From Caldifarciminota bacterium (lineage in GTDB: Bacteria > Hydrothermota > Tepidihabitantia > Tepidihabitantales > Tepidihabitantaceae), in the NCBI GenBank assembly GCA_903908785.1, contig CAIVTL010000741.1, forward strand, positions 1 through 6,554: a stretch of 6,554 nt of DNA. Direction: 5' to 3'. The position numbers were made by a program, and so were the translations under genes. A model generated the notes under the pieces. The model saw nothing but the letters and a program-made list of their open reading frames with translations, did no database searches and was not told the origin of the DNA. Positions 1 through 5,272 of this stretch are shown here, piece by piece. The first letter of the stretch is position 1; every line of letters begins with the position of its first letter.

Positions 1-1
1 A

Positions 2-538
2 GAGTCACTGTTCTACCGGGTAGACCAGGGCGGCTGGGCTGCGACCGAGCCGGATTCGGATAGAGCCGACACCTTCTATTTCACGATTCCCTCGGTCGGT
101 CAGTCCGCACGGGTCGACTACTACATCTGGGCAAGAGACCAGTTCTCGGCCGAACACGACATTGATTTCTGGACCACGTGGCCGGTCTGCTCACCCGAGA
201 GCACGATGATTACGTTCAACGTAGACCTGACCGGCGTGGCGGCGTCGGAGCCGGCGATTCCGGGCCGCATCGGGCTTTCCGCCTCCCCCAACCCGTTCGG
301 CGGCGCGACCACGTTCTATTTCAACTACCCGAAAGTACGGCAGGCGGCAATCAAGGTCTTCTCCAGCTCAGGCGAGTTGGTGCGCAGCCTCGAAATGTCG
401 CCGGTGCCGAGCCTCGGATTCCAAGCCCAATGGGACGGCCGCGACGAACTGGGCGAGCCGGTGCCGGCCGGGATTTACCTGTACCGCGTTGAGAGCGCGC
501 AGCTCTCCGAGACGCGCAAGGTGACGCTGACGCGGTAG
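2..538 (+). CDS. Secreted/surface protein, C-terminal fragment with FlgD-like (type IX sorting-like) end domain
   Basis: The reading frame is open from the window edge (first full codon at base 2) to TAG at 536-538, so only the last 178 residues of a longer protein are visible. Residues about 1-60 contain an Ig/fibronectin-like strand pattern (FYRV..GGW, then FTIPSVG, then VDYYIWARDQF), typical of beta-sandwich modules in large secreted proteins. Residues about 89-178 form a compact module: SPNPF, then IKVFSSSGELVRSL, W-D-G-R-D-x-x-G, PAGIYLYRVES and a basic final stretch ending TLTR. This is the usual layout of FlgD-Ig-like or type IX secretion C-terminal sorting domains, which are recognised at the outer membrane. 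The passenger function cannot be told because the N-terminus lies outside the window. A similar C-terminal module ends the propeller protein encoded at 1235-3649. The frame and stop are directly seen; the sorting role is inferred from family resemblance. Confidence 0.85.
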   Translation, partial: ESLFYRVDQGGWAATEPDSDRADTFYFTIPSVGQSARVDYYIWARDQFSAEHDIDFWTTWPVCSPESTMITFNVDLTGVAASEPAIPGRIGLSASPNPFGGATTFYFNYPKVRQAAIKVFSSSGELVRSLEMSPVPSLGFQAQWDGRDELGEPVPAGIYLYRVESAQLSETRKVTLTR

Positions 539-540
539 GA

Positions 541-572
541 AGTGGTCAAGTGGTCTAGTGGTCAAGTGTCGG
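541..572. repeat. 8-bp tandem array, unit AGTGGTCN
   Basis: Three successive octamers beginning at 541, 549 and 557 read AGTGGTC followed by A, T and A. A fourth, decayed unit starts AGTG at 565. The array begins two bases after the stop codon of the secreted-protein gene. It produces the exact 12-base direct repeat AGTGGTCAAGTG at 541-552 and 557-568. No function is apparent. Confidence 0.8.
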
Positions 573-580
573 ACAGGCGA

Positions 581-600
581 CCGGACGAGCGGTCATCCGG
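581..600 (+). terminator. Terminator-like hairpin after the secreted-protein gene
   Basis: CCGGA (581-585) pairs with TCCGG (596-600). After one C/A mismatch, GA (587-588) pairs with TC (593-594) around a GCGG tetraloop. It lies 43 bp after the stop of the upstream gene. No T-run follows, so intrinsic termination is uncertain; a chance GC-rich fold is possible. Confidence 0.25.
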
Positions 601-612
601 GCTTGGGCATTG

Positions 613-647
613 ATTCGTCATTCGAGCTTCGGACTTCGTCATTGAGG
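613..647. repeat. 7-bp degenerate tandem array, unit (A/C)TTCGNN
   Basis: Five consecutive heptamers start at 613, 620, 627, 634 and 641. The first four keep the core TTCG at positions 2-5 and vary at the last two (TC, AG, GA, TC); the fifth is decayed (ATTGAGG). The array lies about 40 bp before the adenosine-specific kinase start, in the same spacer as the 8-bp array at 541-572. Confidence 0.75.
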
Positions 648-672
648 CGACCGTGAGCGCAGCCGAACGCGT

Positions 673-676
673 AGGA
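673..676 (+). promoter_or_regulatory. Weak ribosome binding site of the adenosine-specific kinase gene
   Basis: AGGA lies 9 bases before the ATG at 686. It is a partial Shine-Dalgarno match, weaker than those of ftsA, ftsZ and the propeller gene, but correctly placed. It supports ATG 686 as the start, as does the protein beginning directly with the family's first strand. Confidence 0.5.
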
Positions 677-685
677 TAATCATCT

Positions 686-1168
686 ATGGAACTCAAGAGC
701 GTAGCCGTCGTGCGCCCCGACGACACCAACGTCGTCATCGGCCAGACGCATTTTATCAAGACCGTGGAGGACATCCACGAGCTGATGGTCACGTCGGTGC
801 CGGGCGTGAAGTTCGGGCTGGCGTTCAATGAGGCTTCCGGCCCATGTCTTGTCCGACATTCGGGCACGGATGCTGAACTCGAAGCCCTGGCAACCAAGAA
901 CTCGCAGGCAATCGGCGCCGGGCATACGTTCACGCTCATCATGCGCGGAGCGTATCCTATCAACGTCCTGACCCAGCTCAAGGCCCTACAGGAAGTCTGC
1001 TCCATCTTCTGCGCTACTGCCAACCCGGTCACGGTCGTCGTAGCCGAAAACGAGACCGGCCGCGGCATCATGGGTGTGATTGACGGCGAGAGACCGAAGG
1101 GTGTCGAAGGCGACAAGGACACCGCCGACCGCAAGGCCTTCCTCCGCAAGATCGGCTACAAGCAGTAA
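686..1168 (+). CDS. Adenosine-specific kinase (PF04008 / COG1839 family)
   Basis: The 160-residue product spans the whole of a small single-domain cytoplasmic family, formerly DUF355, best known from archaea such as Pyrobaculum aerophilum. A member of that family was described as an adenosine-specific kinase carrying a stably phosphorylated histidine. Conserved blocks visible here are FGLAFNEASGPCLVRHSGTD (43-62), QAIGAGHTF (74-82), AYPINVLTQLKALQEVCSIFCATANP (89-114), VVVAENETGRGIMGVIDG (117-134) and RKAFLRKIGYK (149-159). His80 in the IGAGH block is the natural candidate for the phospho-histidine, though this assignment is inference. The gene is monocistronic as far as can be seen: a 147-bp repeat-bearing spacer precedes it, and a strong hairpin then a convergent gene follow. 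Family assignment is confident; the physiological substrate in this organism is not shown by the sequence. Confidence 0.93.
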   Translation: MELKSVAVVRPDDTNVVIGQTHFIKTVEDIHELMVTSVPGVKFGLAFNEASGPCLVRHSGTDAELEALATKNSQAIGAGHTFTLIMRGAYPINVLTQLKALQEVCSIFCATANPVTVVVAENETGRGIMGVIDGERPKGVEGDKDTADRKAFLRKIGYKQ

Positions 1169-1185
1169 CTGAGATCCCTCCAGTG

Positions 1186-1213
1186 GCAGGGGCGGCCATT
1201 TGGCCGCCCCTGC
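1186..1213. terminator. Perfect 13-bp hairpin between convergent genes, probable bidirectional terminator
   Basis: GCAGGGGCGGCCA (1186-1198) is the exact reverse complement of TGGCCGCCCCTGC (1201-1213), with TT between. The stem is very GC-rich. It lies 17 bp after the adenosine-specific kinase stop and 21 bp beyond the stop of the convergent propeller gene, an ideal place for a shared terminator. Only a short pyrimidine stretch (CCTTTC) follows on the + strand, so it is not a textbook intrinsic terminator. A related stem recurs at 3896-3926, so it may equally be a dispersed palindromic repeat. Confidence 0.65.
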
Positions 1214-1234
1214 GCCTTTCATGCTACGCGGAAC

Positions 1235-3649
1235 TTACTTGAGCACGACCTTGGCTGTCGCGCTCCTGATTCCCGATTCCAGCCGCGCGAGATAGACCCC
1301 GGACGAAACGCGTCTCCCCTGCCGGTCGGTGCCGGGCCAGACGACAACACGGTCTCCGGCCGTGACTGAGCCGGCCCAGACCTGCCGGCCCATGGCATCG
1401 AAGACCCGAAGCAGGCCGGGCTCGGCTCCGGGCAGTCCGCACTCGAACCTCACCGCGCCCGCAGCCGGATTGGACGCGGACCTGAGCGAGAACCTGACCG
1501 GTACGTCCGCCGCCTCGGCCTCAAGCCCGGTCAGGTCATCGCGGAATACCCGGAGCAGGTTCCCGTCCGCCTGGTAGACCCGGTTGTCGATCGAGTTCCA
1601 GGCCATATTAACGTAGTAGGAACGCACCGCGAACGTAGCCACCACCGAATCGGTCAGGCAGCGGATGACATAAGTGCTCTCATAGGTCGAGACCCAGAAC
1701 TTGTCGTTCCGCTCCGCGAACACGCCCGTATTCGGCGTCTCCTGGCCGGTTGAGAGGACAACCGTCACGACGTGCGTTCGGCAGTTAACGGCCATCACCG
1801 TGCTTCCGCCCCTTACGTACAGCTTGTCCAGCGACTCGTACCAGTAGAGTTCTCTCGGGGTCTCCGGCAGGACGATGGTGTCCTCAACGACATTGGTCTC
1901 GCAGTTGACAACGTACAGCTCGCGGGATGAAGCGCCGTACGCGTAGAGCTTGTTGTCAGCCGGGTTCGCGGCGAGACCGTCCAGGGGTTCGGTGTTGATG
2001 ATCTGGAGCACCGAGTCGGTACTCGGGTCGATGACGCGAATCCCGGATGAGACGTTCAGGCAGCCGTAGACCAGGCCGGTTCGGCGGTTGTAGACGAAAT
2101 GCTCACCGAGCCCGGTCTTCACCTTGACCACGCTGTCCGAATAGACATCGTAGACGGCAACGGTGTCTCCGGACCCCGACCAGTAGAACTTGTGCCGGCC
2201 GGGTACGGAAAACGGCGTGCTGTAGGGCGTGAGCGGCAACGGCCGGGTCCAGAGCATCGTGTCGCCGTTGCAGTCGAACACGTCGACCGTGCGTAGCGAA
2301 GGGTACTCCGGTATATAGAACCGGTTCAGCTCCGGCGAAAAGGCCGGAGCCGTTTCATAGAAGCGGTACGGTTGCACCGTCTTTGCGATGTGGTTCTGCG
2401 CGTCGATGATCATCGCTCCGCCGTACCCAAAGGCATAGAGTTTGTCTCCGGCCGCGTTCCAGCGCAGTGAGAGCGGCGAGAATCCCTCGTAGCTCACCCG
2501 CGCGAGGATGCTATCGCTTGCGCCGGACACGACGCTCAACATGTCGTTGTCGTCCGGCATCAGCAACTCATCGTTCTCCGGGTTCCAGCCCACGCACAGG
2601 ACCGGCGAGCCGGTCCTGACCCAGCCCGTTATCGAATCCGAAGCGCCCACGACCGCCACGCTGTCCAGGTTCCAGAAACTGACATAGACCTTGCCGTCGG
2701 TTGAGTTCAACGCCCAGTTCCATACCTGGCTGTTGTCCGGGAACCCGACGAATCCCCTGATGCTGTCGGTCGCGCAGTCAATCACGGCCACGCTGTCTTC
2801 CGGGTCGTCGGTGCCCTCGGTGCTCATGTACCCGGCGTACAAACGGCCGGCGGCCGAATTGAGCAGAAGCCTGCCGTCGATATCCGACCAGGAAGCGGGC
2901 AGCGCAACCGTGTCGAGCAGGCTGAGTGCATCGACATCATAGACCCAGACCTCGGCGAGTTCGGTCGTGAAGCTCCTGCCCAGGCAGTACAACCGCCGTG
3001 CGGCCGGGTCGAGAGCGAGGTCCACGCAGTAGTCGTCCATGGTCGGCAGGACTCCGACCAGCGAATCGCCGGCGCAGTCAATCACCTTGATTCCGTGGGT
3101 GCTCCCGTCGTACGCCATGCCGAAAACCCGGTTGGTCGCCGAGTCGCAAGCGACTCTTATGACCTCGTCAGCAAGTTGAATGACGGTGAGCAGTGTGTCG
3201 GGCCCGGGGTCAAGGACATACAGAGCAGCATCGCCCCAGGTTCCGACGTAGGCCTTGTGCACCTGCGCGTTGTACACGCCGCACACCGGGGTGCTGCCGA
3301 GTTCGGCGATTCGGAGGACCGAATCAGTGGCCGCGTCGAGAACGGCAACTGCATCCCGGTCATAGTCGCCGACATAAACCCGCTGCCGGTCGGGGCACAG
3401 GAACATGTTCGTGGCGTGAATCGAGTCTATGAACCCGACCTTGGCCCGGGTCGAGTAGTCAACTATCTGGAGGAACTCGGCCTCAGTGCCGCCGACATAC
3501 GCGTGGTGGTTGATTGGGTTGAAGAGGATTTGGCTCGAACCTTCAAGACCCGAGATTGAGTCGGGAAGCCAGAGAGACTTCTCCAGCCACTGGCTCTGAA
3601 CGTTCGAGACCAGAAGGACCAGCGAACCGAGCAGAAACAGACGCCTCAT
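1235..3649 (-). CDS. Exported YncE-like beta-propeller protein with C-terminal sorting-like domain
   Basis: ATG at 3649 is chosen because AGGAGG (3660-3655) sits 5 bases ahead of it. An upstream in-frame GTG (3655) overlaps that Shine-Dalgarno and is unlikely. The 804-residue product starts with a signal peptide (MRR, hydrophobic residues 4-14, likely cleavage after VQS at 19). Residues about 20-714 hold about 15 blade-like repeats of roughly 40-50 residues, each with a strand like V-x-V-I-D-C-x-T-D-S-V and a following N-P-x-x-N-K-x-Y-V-G-like strand, as in YncE/NHL-type propellers. The count suits two propellers of seven or eight blades. Residues about 715-804 form a FlgD/type IX-like module (SNPAAG, LLRVFDAMGRQVW, WPGTDRQG, SSGVYLARLES, final K). 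The ligand or substrate is unknown; the protein is most likely surface-bound or secreted. Neighbouring genes give no functional clue. Confidence 0.88.
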   Translation of the reverse strand: MRRLFLLGSLVLLVSNVQSQWLEKSLWLPDSISGLEGSSQILFNPINHHAYVGGTEAEFLQIVDYSTRAKVGFIDSIHATNMFLCPDRQRVYVGDYDRDAVAVLDAATDSVLRIAELGSTPVCGVYNAQVHKAYVGTWGDAALYVLDPGPDTLLTVIQLADEVIRVACDSATNRVFGMAYDGSTHGIKVIDCAGDSLVGVLPTMDDYCVDLALDPAARRLYCLGRSFTTELAEVWVYDVDALSLLDTVALPASWSDIDGRLLLNSAAGRLYAGYMSTEGTDDPEDSVAVIDCATDSIRGFVGFPDNSQVWNWALNSTDGKVYVSFWNLDSVAVVGASDSITGWVRTGSPVLCVGWNPENDELLMPDDNDMLSVVSGASDSILARVSYEGFSPLSLRWNAAGDKLYAFGYGGAMIIDAQNHIAKTVQPYRFYETAPAFSPELNRFYIPEYPSLRTVDVFDCNGDTMLWTRPLPLTPYSTPFSVPGRHKFYWSGSGDTVAVYDVYSDSVVKVKTGLGEHFVYNRRTGLVYGCLNVSSGIRVIDPSTDSVLQIINTEPLDGLAANPADNKLYAYGASSRELYVVNCETNVVEDTIVLPETPRELYWYESLDKLYVRGGSTVMAVNCRTHVVTVVLSTGQETPNTGVFAERNDKFWVSTYESTYVIRCLTDSVVATFAVRSYYVNMAWNSIDNRVYQADGNLLRVFRDDLTGLEAEAADVPVRFSLRSASNPAAGAVRFECGLPGAEPGLLRVFDAMGRQVWAGSVTAGDRVVVWPGTDRQGRRVSSGVYLARLESGIRSATAKVVLK

Positions 3650-3654
3650 GGTCA

Positions 3655-3660
3655 CCTCCT
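3655..3660 (-). promoter_or_regulatory. Strong Shine-Dalgarno of the propeller gene
   Basis: On the minus strand AGGAGG (3660-3655), continuing into a T, lies 5 bases before ATG 3649. It decides the start in favour of that ATG over the GTG six bases upstream, which overlaps the site. Confidence 0.85.
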
Positions 3661-3692
3661 GTAATGACTCAAGCTACGGTCGATACCGCTCT

Positions 3693-3743
3693 TCGGGTGC
3701 AAGCTGTGACGGTTGCCCTCCCTGCCGCCTCTGCTGCACCCGA
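3693..3743. repeat. 9-bp inverted repeat in the leader of the propeller gene
   Basis: TCGGGTGCA (3693-3701) is exactly complementary to TGCACCCGA (3735-3743). Two further G-C pairs are possible after a one-base bulge, and the loop is about 33 bases. It lies between the promoter candidate and the ribosome binding site, so it would form a stem at the very 5' end of the mRNA or act as a DNA dyad over the transcription start. I do not recognise a known riboswitch in it. Confidence 0.5.
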
Positions 3744-3746
3744 TTC

Positions 3747-3775
3747 ATGGTACCGCCGTTTCGGCCGGGTGTCAA
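3747..3775 (-). promoter_or_regulatory. Sigma70-type promoter candidate for the propeller gene
   Basis: On the minus strand a perfect -35 hexamer TTGACA (3775-3770) is followed by a 17-base spacer and TACCAT (3752-3747), which matches the -10 consensus at four of six positions. Transcription would start near 3740, giving a leader of about 90 bases before the ATG at 3649. The spacing is ideal and the position correct, but the match is by eye only. Confidence 0.5.
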
Positions 3776-3794
3776 CGGCGCAAACGACACAGGC

Positions 3795-3829
3795 AAGTTG
3801 CGGGTTACGAGTTGCGAGTTGCGGAACCC
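3795..3829. repeat. 7-bp tandem array, unit GAGTTGC
   Basis: Heptamers start at 3795, 3802, 3809 and 3816. The last two are identical (GAGTTGC); the first two are one and two changes away (AAGTTGC, GGGTTAC). A decayed fifth unit starts at 3823. The array lies upstream of the propeller promoter candidate. Confidence 0.75.
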
Positions 3830-3847
3830 GAACGCAGGCTTCGTGTT

Positions 3848-3871
3848 CTTGGTGTCTTGGTTTCTTGGCGG
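3848..3871. repeat. 8-bp tandem array, unit CTTGGNNN
   Basis: Three consecutive octamers (3848, 3856, 3864) each begin CTTGG, followed by TGT, TTT and CGG. A weaker unit (TTCGTGTT, 3840-3847) may precede them. It is the second octameric array in the window, of different sequence from the one at 541-572. Confidence 0.7.
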
Positions 3872-3895
3872 TGAGACTCCAGTTTCCCTTCAGAC

Positions 3896-3926
3896 GACAG
3901 GGGCGGCCGCTAAGGCCGCCCATGTC
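3896..3926. repeat. GC-rich 13-bp hairpin related to the one at 1186-1213
   Basis: GGGCGGCC (3901-3908) pairs with GGCCGCCC (3914-3921) around GCTAA. After a G/A mismatch, GACA (3896-3899) pairs with TGTC (3923-3926). The arm shares the core CAGGGGCGGCC-type sequence and 13-nt arm length with the hairpin at 1186-1213 (10-base identity CAGGGGCGGC), while the loops differ. It may end ftsZ transcription or be a copy of a dispersed palindromic element. Confidence 0.65.
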
Positions 3927-3965
3927 AGGCAGGGGTGGAGGCGTTACCCCGGTACGGAAATGTAC

Positions 3966-4007
3966 GAAAGTCTAAAGGACTAAGTCATAGTGACAAAGTC
4001 AGGAAGC
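3966..4007. repeat. 7-bp degenerate array, core AAAGTC/AAAGGA (left half of an inverted pair)
   Basis: Six heptamers in phase start at 3966, 3973, 3980, 3987, 3994 and 4001. GAAAGTC and CAAAGTC are the best units; TAAAGGA, CTAAGTC and ATAGTGA are diverged. Its words are the reverse complement of those in the array at 4025-4059 (AAAGTC versus GACTTT), so the two arrays face each other across a 17-bp gap. Confidence 0.65.
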
Positions 4008-4032
4008 CGGAATTGCGCTCGGCCCTTTGTCA
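3991..4032 (-). terminator. Hairpin just downstream of ftsZ, possible terminator
   Basis: TGACAAAG (3991-3998) pairs perfectly with CTTTGTCA (4025-4032). Inside, GCCG (4006-4009) pairs with CGGC (4020-4023). The structure begins about 32 bases after the ftsZ stop in the direction of ftsZ transcription. There is no clear U-run beyond it, only scattered short T-triplets, so it may protect the 3' end or be a by-product of the two inverted heptamer arrays. Confidence 0.4.
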
Positions 4033-4059
4033 TTTGTCCTTTCCACTTTGGACTTTCCT
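4025..4059. repeat. 7-bp tandem array, unit CTTTNNN (right half of an inverted pair)
   Basis: Five heptamers start at 4025, 4032, 4039, 4046 and 4053. Four begin CTTT and one ATTT; the last three positions vary (GTC, GTC, CCA, GGA, CCT). The array ends five bases from the ftsZ stop codon. Confidence 0.75.
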
Positions 4060-4063
4060 CAAA

Positions 4064-5164
4064 CTAGTCTATCTGCCGCCGGATGAAGGTCGGTATGTCA
4101 AGGTCGTTTCGGTCAATCGCCAGTACGCCCTCTTTGCCGACCCTGCGTTTCGCGGCCGGGAACAGCTCCATGTCGGCGAGGAGGTCACTGACCTCGTCGA
4201 ACTTGGGCAGCGGTTCGCTCAGGCCGGTGGCAATCATCGTCACCTTCATACTGTCGCGCAACCCTTTGTTGCGCGCCGCGCCCATGCGCACGTCGGCCTG
4301 GCCATTGGTCGCATGGTACACCGTGGTTGCCGCTTCATCCACCTCGTTCAGTGTCATCGAGTCGTCCCCGGAAATATTGAGCAGTATCTTGCGCGCGCTC
4401 GCGACCACGACGTCTTCAATCAGCGGGGACTGCAGAGCCCGGTGGGCCGCTTCCGAGGCCCGGCCCGCGCCCGAGGCAATCCCGACCGACATCACTGCGC
4501 CGCCGCGCTCGGACATGACCGCGCGCACGTCCGCGAAGTCGATGTTGATGAGCTGGCGGGTGATGACGACCTCGGAAATGCCGCGCACCGCGTTGAGCAG
4601 GACCTCGTCCGCCAGCCGGAAAGCCTCGAAGCACGGCTTCTGGCCGTACTCCGCAAGCACGCGCTGGTTCGGCAACACAATCAAGGTATCAACGTACGCC
4701 CGCAGCGCCTCGACGCCGTTTACCGCCTTCTGGTCGCGCAACTTGCCTTCGAACTGGAATGGCTTGGTGACGACCGCCACGACCAGCGCGCCGCCGCGTT
4801 TCGCGACTTCGGCCACGACCGGCGCCGCGCCGGTACCGGTGCCGCCGCCCTCGCCGGCAGCCACGAACACCATGTCGAAGCCGGTCAGGGCCTCGCGGAG
4901 TTGCTCGATTGACTCGTCGGCCGCCTGCTTGCCGATCTTCGGGTCACCGCCCGAACCCAGACCGCCGGTGAGCTGCGCGCCGATTTGTATCTTGTTCGGC
5001 GCCAAGGACATGCCAAGCGCCTGCAGGTCGGTGTTGACCGCGTGCAGTTCGACTCCGGACAGCCCGGCGTCAATCATGTGGTTTATCGCATTGCATCCGG
5101 CTCCACCGACACCGAACACGCCGATTCGGGTCAGGTTCTTTTCTTCCTTCACGGGTTCAATCAT
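4064..5164 (-). CDS. ftsZ: Cell division GTPase FtsZ
   Basis: This is the tubulin-like GTPase that polymerises at mid-cell and scaffolds the divisome. The 366-residue product shows the N-terminal nucleotide fold (GVGGAGCNAI 18-27, NTDLQAL 44-50), the tubulin signature GGGTGTG (106-112), and the T7 synergy loop NIDFAD (207-212) with Asn207, Asp209 and Asp212, which complete the active site of the neighbouring subunit. The C-terminal core ends near 315. A short linker of about 35-40 residues then leads to the conserved tail DLDIPTFIRRQID (354-366), the docking peptide for FtsA and similar partners. Start ATG 5164 is preceded by GGAGG (5175-5171) at a 6-base spacing. Oddities are Glu105 where most FtsZ have Met before the GGGTGTG, and GGDP (72-75) where GGNP is usual. 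ftsA lies 108 bp upstream on the same strand. Confidence 0.98.
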   Translation of the reverse strand: MIEPVKEEKNLTRIGVFGVGGAGCNAINHMIDAGLSGVELHAVNTDLQALGMSLAPNKIQIGAQLTGGLGSGGDPKIGKQAADESIEQLREALTGFDMVFVAAGEGGGTGTGAAPVVAEVAKRGGALVVAVVTKPFQFEGKLRDQKAVNGVEALRAYVDTLIVLPNQRVLAEYGQKPCFEAFRLADEVLLNAVRGISEVVITRQLINIDFADVRAVMSERGGAVMSVGIASGAGRASEAAHRALQSPLIEDVVVASARKILLNISGDDSMTLNEVDEAATTVYHATNGQADVRMGAARNKGLRDSMKVTMIATGLSEPLPKFDEVSDLLADMELFPAAKRRVGKEGVLAIDRNDLDIPTFIRRQID

Positions 5165-5170
5165 CCGCTA

Positions 5171-5175
5171 CCTCC
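5171..5175 (-). promoter_or_regulatory. Ribosome binding site of ftsZ
   Basis: GGAGG on the minus strand (5175-5171) lies 6 bases before ATG 5164 and fixes that start. It directly abuts the heptameric repeat region of the ftsA-ftsZ spacer. Confidence 0.8.
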
Positions 5176-5183
5176 ATTCGTGG

Positions 5184-5218
5184 ATTTACGATTTGCGATT
5201 GACGATTGGCGATTCCCG
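5184..5218. repeat. 7-bp tandem array, unit ATTNNCG, in the ftsA-ftsZ spacer
   Basis: Five uninterrupted heptamers start at 5184, 5191, 5198, 5205 and 5212. ATT and CG are invariant in all five, while the two middle bases read TA, TG, GA, GG and CC. It is the cleanest array in the window. It lies immediately upstream of the ftsZ ribosome binding site, within the leader if ftsA and ftsZ are co-transcribed. Confidence 0.85.
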
Positions 5219-5246
5219 CTCCGGAACCGTTCCTGAACCACTCGGC

Positions 5247-5267
5247 AATCGTCACTCGCCATTCGAC
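5247..5267. repeat. 7-bp array, unit A(T/C)TCGNC, next to the ftsA stop
   Basis: Three heptamers start at 5247, 5254 and 5261 (AATCGTC, ACTCGCC, ATTCGAC), with a decayed unit at 5268 reaching the ftsA stop codon. Its best word, ATTCGNC, resembles the ATTCGTC unit at 613-619. Together with 5184-5218 it accounts for about half of the ftsA-ftsZ spacer. Confidence 0.6.
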
Positions 5268-5272
5268 ACTGT

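Noticed and set aside
562..1149. A 195-residue minus-strand open frame opposite the adenosine-specific kinase
   Set aside because: The plus-strand protein matches a known family over its whole length; the antisense product resembles nothing and shows shadow composition.
3095..3559. A 154-residue plus-strand frame inside the propeller gene
   Set aside because: The minus-strand frame has a signal peptide, blade repeats and a C-terminal module continuous through this interval, so the plus frame is a shadow.
3693..3743. Known riboswitch in the propeller leader
   Set aside because: The stem and loop do not show the conserved core of any riboswitch class I can recall; only a simple inverted repeat is supported.
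3556..3983. Plus-strand open frames (139 and 111 residues) across the propeller gene's 5' end and the spacer, and an 84-residue minus-strand frame (3923-3669)
   Set aside because: They overlap one another, the promoter candidate, the hairpin and the repeat arrays, have no good ribosome binding site and no recognisable protein sequence.
5184..5267. CRISPR-like array
   Set aside because: Units are 7 bp, directly abutting, with no 25-40 bp spacers and no cas genes nearby.
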